From Vogesella alkaliphila (lineage in GTDB: Bacteria; Pseudomonadota; Gammaproteobacteria; Burkholderiales; Chromobacteriaceae), in assembly GCF_014652475.1 (NCBI RefSeq), contig NZ_BMYW01000002.1, positions 1 through 64,000 on the forward strand: DNA of 64,000 nucleotides, read 5' to 3'. The notes under the pieces were generated by a model. It did not search any database. It saw only the letters and a program-made list of their open reading frames with translations, and was not told the DNA's origin. The position numbers were made by a program, and so were the translations under genes. Each line of letters opens with the position of its first letter. Position 1 is the first letter of the stretch. Positions 63,804-64,000 of this stretch are shown in pieces.

Positions 63804-64000
63804 TCATGGTTGCGGGTGGCGGAAGCTGTCGATCACCATCAACACGGCGCCGACACAGATGAAGCTGTCGGCGAGGTTGAAGGCCGGGTAGTACCAGCTG
63901 TCGTAGTAGTGCACCTGAATGAAATCGATGACGTGGCCGTGCAGCAGGCGGTCGATCACATTGCCCAGCGCGCCGCCGATGATGAACGATGCCGCCAGGC
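63804..64000 (-). CDS. lspA: Signal peptidase II, partial
   Basis: The last 64 codons of lipoprotein signal peptidase, cut by the window end. [20 protein letters not shown] and [18 protein letters not shown] carry the two catalytic aspartates (NxxD and NxADxxI). It processes prolipoproteins in the inner membrane, for instance the YSC84 lipoprotein of this window. Confidence 0.93.
   Translation of the reverse strand, partial: LAASFIIGGALGNVIDRLLHGHVIDFIQVHYYDSWYYPAFNLADSFICVGAVLMVIDSFRHPQP

Overview
The window is a stretch of GC-rich chromosome from a beta-proteobacterium, most likely of the order Neisseriales (Chromobacteriaceae-like: Chromobacterium, Vogesella, Aquitalea and relatives). The protein sequences, the rpsF-priB-rpsR-rplI and pyrG-kdsA-eno-ftsB orders, ubiquinone genes, KDO synthesis and a separate infA paralogue support this. 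The genus cannot be fixed from the sequence alone. There are about 70 genes and no rRNA, tRNA, CRISPR array, prophage or intact insertion sequence that I can see.

Layout. 1-7 kb: sixA, lrgAB, ubiC-ubiA, then a three-gene ABC exporter (adaptor, permease, ATPase). 7-15 kb: a uracil salvage operon (upp, an unknown gene, uraA), grxD, an RsmB-like methyltransferase, a DUF3108 protein, purN and purM. 15-21 kb: an AI-2E family protein, hda, a HAD hydrolase, an AT-richer unknown gene, a DUF815 ATPase, an orphan motA, and a Nudix-ThiE fusion. 21-25 kb: a gene-free interval with a sigma-54 promoter and probable small RNA, an isochorismatase-like hydrolase, and a large FAD/Fe-S dehydrogenase. 26-29 kb: the ribosomal operon rpsF-priB-rpsR-rplI, copZ and a CsoR-type regulator behind a multicopper oxidase remnant, and rlmB. 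29-37 kb: a MITE-like element, a PAS-GGDEF-EAL protein, mfd, a YSC84-type lipoprotein. 37-45 kb: two LysR regulators with divergent targets (SDR; EamA transporter), a ClpP-like protease, a CHAD protein, a carbonic-anhydrase-like exported protein, a UbiH-family hydroxylase. 45-50 kb: rpmG, rpmB, pyrG, kdsA, eno, ftsB. 50-64 kb: a GGEEF cyclase, LysR/aceB, a TrpXYZ-type ABC importer, a SIMPL protein, a GST, a KorA-like HTH protein, an IF-1 paralogue, htpG, ispH and the end of lspA.

The outstanding feature is a dispersed short repeat, core GGTTGGCCGCA (often AAGGTTGGCCGCAA). I count 33 exact cores in 64 kb, about one per 1.9 kb, where chance predicts well below one. About 20 lie in the small intergenic fraction, many as inverted pairs just downstream of genes that form hairpins or terminators; 13 lie in genes, in only three of six possible reading frames. 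This is how the DNA uptake sequences (DUS) of Neisseriaceae behave, but the word differs from the DUS dialects I know (GCCGTCTGAA and its relatives). I propose it as a candidate uptake sequence of this lineage.

A second noteworthy locus is 21280-21402: a near-perfect sigma-54 promoter, a short transcript ending in a long hairpin with seven T, and an NtrC-type palindrome, with no protein-coding gene. This looks like a nitrogen-regulated small RNA. Most other genes are ordinary housekeeping functions.
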